From Ktedonobacteraceae bacterium (GTDB lineage: Bacteria; Chloroflexota; Ktedonobacteria; Ktedonobacterales; Ktedonobacteraceae), in NCBI GenBank assembly GCA_017354095.1, contig JAFMRP010000386.1:1-5607 (forward strand): 5,607 nt of DNA, read 5' to 3'. The position numbers were made by a program, and so were the translations under genes. The notes below the pieces were generated by a model that ran no database searches, was not told the origin of the DNA, and saw only the letters and a program-made list of their open reading frames with translations. Numbering within the stretch: the first letter of the stretch is position 1; every line of letters begins with the position of its first letter. Positions 4,805-5,607 of the stretch are shown here, in pieces.

Positions 4805-5607
4805 CTATCGCTCTTCGTGCATGGACTGTAGAGTGAAATCGAAGCGATAGTTGCGAGCTTCATTGGTGCAGGTGCAGGGGGGTGGGGTTATGATGTGGAG
4901 GCGATGATGTAAGACAAGCGTGTAGGTGACACTAGAACGGGTTTGCATACATACTGTTGTGGTGTTTTCTCCGGTTGGCATTACCTCCAGTAGCCGAAGG
5001 TCGGTCAGTTCGACCTGTTGGGTTCGCTGGCGTAACAAGATTTCCGCCGCCTGCACCACGTTTGTGTATTTTGTCCTGCCCCGGACCTTCGGCAGGTAGA
5101 GTTTCCCGGCACGATCTGCTTCGAGCAACGGGGCGACATCTGACACCCGTACCCGGCTATAAAATACGCCGTGGGGGAAGCTCAGCAGGTTCGCAGCGAA
5201 ATGATCGTGCCCAATATGCGAACAGTGCCAGACCTGATCGCCGCAGAGGCGCGCGGCTTCTTTCTGAACAGGCATGCCAAATTTTGCGCAGCAGGCATCA
5301 TGCTTCCCATTCGTGCAGATAAGGTAGATCGGTTTATCGGTGCGATAGTGTTCGTACTGAGGATGACCGGCCCGAATGGCCGCAAGGTCAAGGTCCAGCA
5401 GCTCTTCATAATGTTGAAATTCAAAGCGGTAGAGTGCTTCCCGGTGTTCCTCTGTTATGGCGACAAAACAGCGAATGCGGTCCAATGGTTTGAGATGCTG
5501 GCGAATAAAAATGGCGATGGTGTGGTTGGTGGCATAGTTGTTGGCTGTATCGGCATACCAGCGTTGTACTGGATCGGGGAGGCGATTATTTAATACGGCA
5601 GACCATT
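4805..5607 (-). CDS. Sucrase/ferredoxin-like [2Fe-2S] protein, N-terminus cut off
   Basis: This is the C-terminal part of a sucrase/ferredoxin-like (Suc_Fer-like) protein, a thioredoxin-fold iron-sulfur family. The frame is open to the right edge with no stop, so 267 residues or so are visible and the start lies outside. The TTG at 5485 is internal, since upstream codons continue in family style (WSAVLNN...). The family core is clear: LICTNGKHDACC, then VWHCSHIGHDHFAANLLSFP and HGVFYSRV. In the yeast homologue Apd1 two Cys and two His bind the cluster. Here the Cys pair is present (codons 5315-5317 and 5288-5290) and the first His is at 5216-5218. The second His position is Asp (5204-5206), flanked by His on both sides. 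Near the C-terminus is a CTC motif. The physiological role is unknown, probably cytoplasmic electron transfer. It converges on the MBL gene and is not in its operon. Confidence 0.9.
   Translation of the reverse strand, partial: WSAVLNNRLPDPVQRWYADTANNYATNHTIAIFIRQHLKPLDRIRCFVAITEEHREALYRFEFQHYEELLDLDLAAIRAGHPQYEHYRTDKPIYLICTNGKHDACCAKFGMPVQKEAARLCGDQVWHCSHIGHDHFAANLLSFPHGVFYSRVRVSDVAPLLEADRAGKLYLPKVRGRTKYTNVVQAAEILLRQRTQQVELTDLRLLEVMPTGENTTTVCMQTRSSVTYTLVLHHRLHIITPPPCTCTNEARNYRFDFTLQSMHEER

Noticed and set aside
4805..5485. Complete sucrase/ferredoxin-like gene starting at TTG 5485
   Set aside because: The frame remains open to 5607 with family-like residues, and the family has substantial N-terminal sequence before this point, so the gene is partial.
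5171..5593. 140-codon plus-strand open frame opposite the sucrase/ferredoxin-like gene
   Set aside because: It is antisense to a recognised gene and has no domain resemblance.
1..5607. CRISPR arrays, tRNA, rRNA or riboswitches
   Set aside because: No regularly spaced repeats, cloverleaf or recognisable riboswitch core was seen on either strand.

Overview
The window holds four complete genes and one partial gene, all of ordinary bacterial type, in three transcriptional blocks. Overall base composition is near 50% G+C, with a local A+T-rich patch around 285-420. The organism cannot be named from this sequence alone. A MocR-type regulator, a sucrase/ferredoxin-like protein and intergenic repeats resembling a CCGCAAGGG...CCCCTACA hairpin family together suggest a Chloroflexota bacterium, perhaps of the Ktedonobacteria. 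That placement is inference from memory and was not searched.

Bases 1-452 contain no convincing gene. They hold a G+C-rich patch (about 71-120) that looks like an interspersed repeat, several copies of an ACGAGAC-type motif, and a striking 23-bp perfect inverted repeat with a 7-base loop (338-390). This repeat lies just past the end of the first gene.

Bases 453-3015 are a divergent pair. A ten-helix EamA/DMT-family transporter reads leftward (453-1382) and a MocR/GabR-type regulator (GntR winged helix fused to a PLP-binding aminotransferase-like domain) reads rightward (1618-3015). The 235-bp space between them carries a direct repeat, ACAATACC-N3-CAG. One copy lies over the transporter's ribosome binding site and the other lies upstream of the regulator. 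The layout fits a regulator controlling the neighbouring exporter or importer and perhaps itself.

Bases 3016-4714 are a compact two-gene operon. A near-consensus promoter (TTGACA, 18 bp, TATACT with an extended -10) is followed immediately by a 27-bp perfect palindrome, a clear candidate for the operator of the TetR-family repressor encoded next (3118-3771). The repressor gene overlaps by 29 bp a metallo-beta-lactamase-fold protein (3743-4714). That protein keeps only four of the seven usual metal-binding positions; the other three are Thr, Asn and Asn. The likely logic is a self-repressed detoxification or catabolic enzyme induced by a small molecule, but the substrate is unknown.

Bases 4715-4804 are a short convergent intergenic region with G+C-rich hairpins. 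Bases 4805-5607 are the C-terminal part of a leftward gene for a sucrase/ferredoxin-like, thioredoxin-fold [2Fe-2S] protein. Its beginning lies beyond the right edge.

The points most worth a second look are the altered metal site of the MBL-fold protein, the 27-bp palindrome, the 23-bp perfect hairpin, the direct repeat in the divergent promoter region, and an Asp at an expected His cluster-ligand position in the sucrase/ferredoxin-like protein. I see no clear sign of a wholly new multi-gene system.
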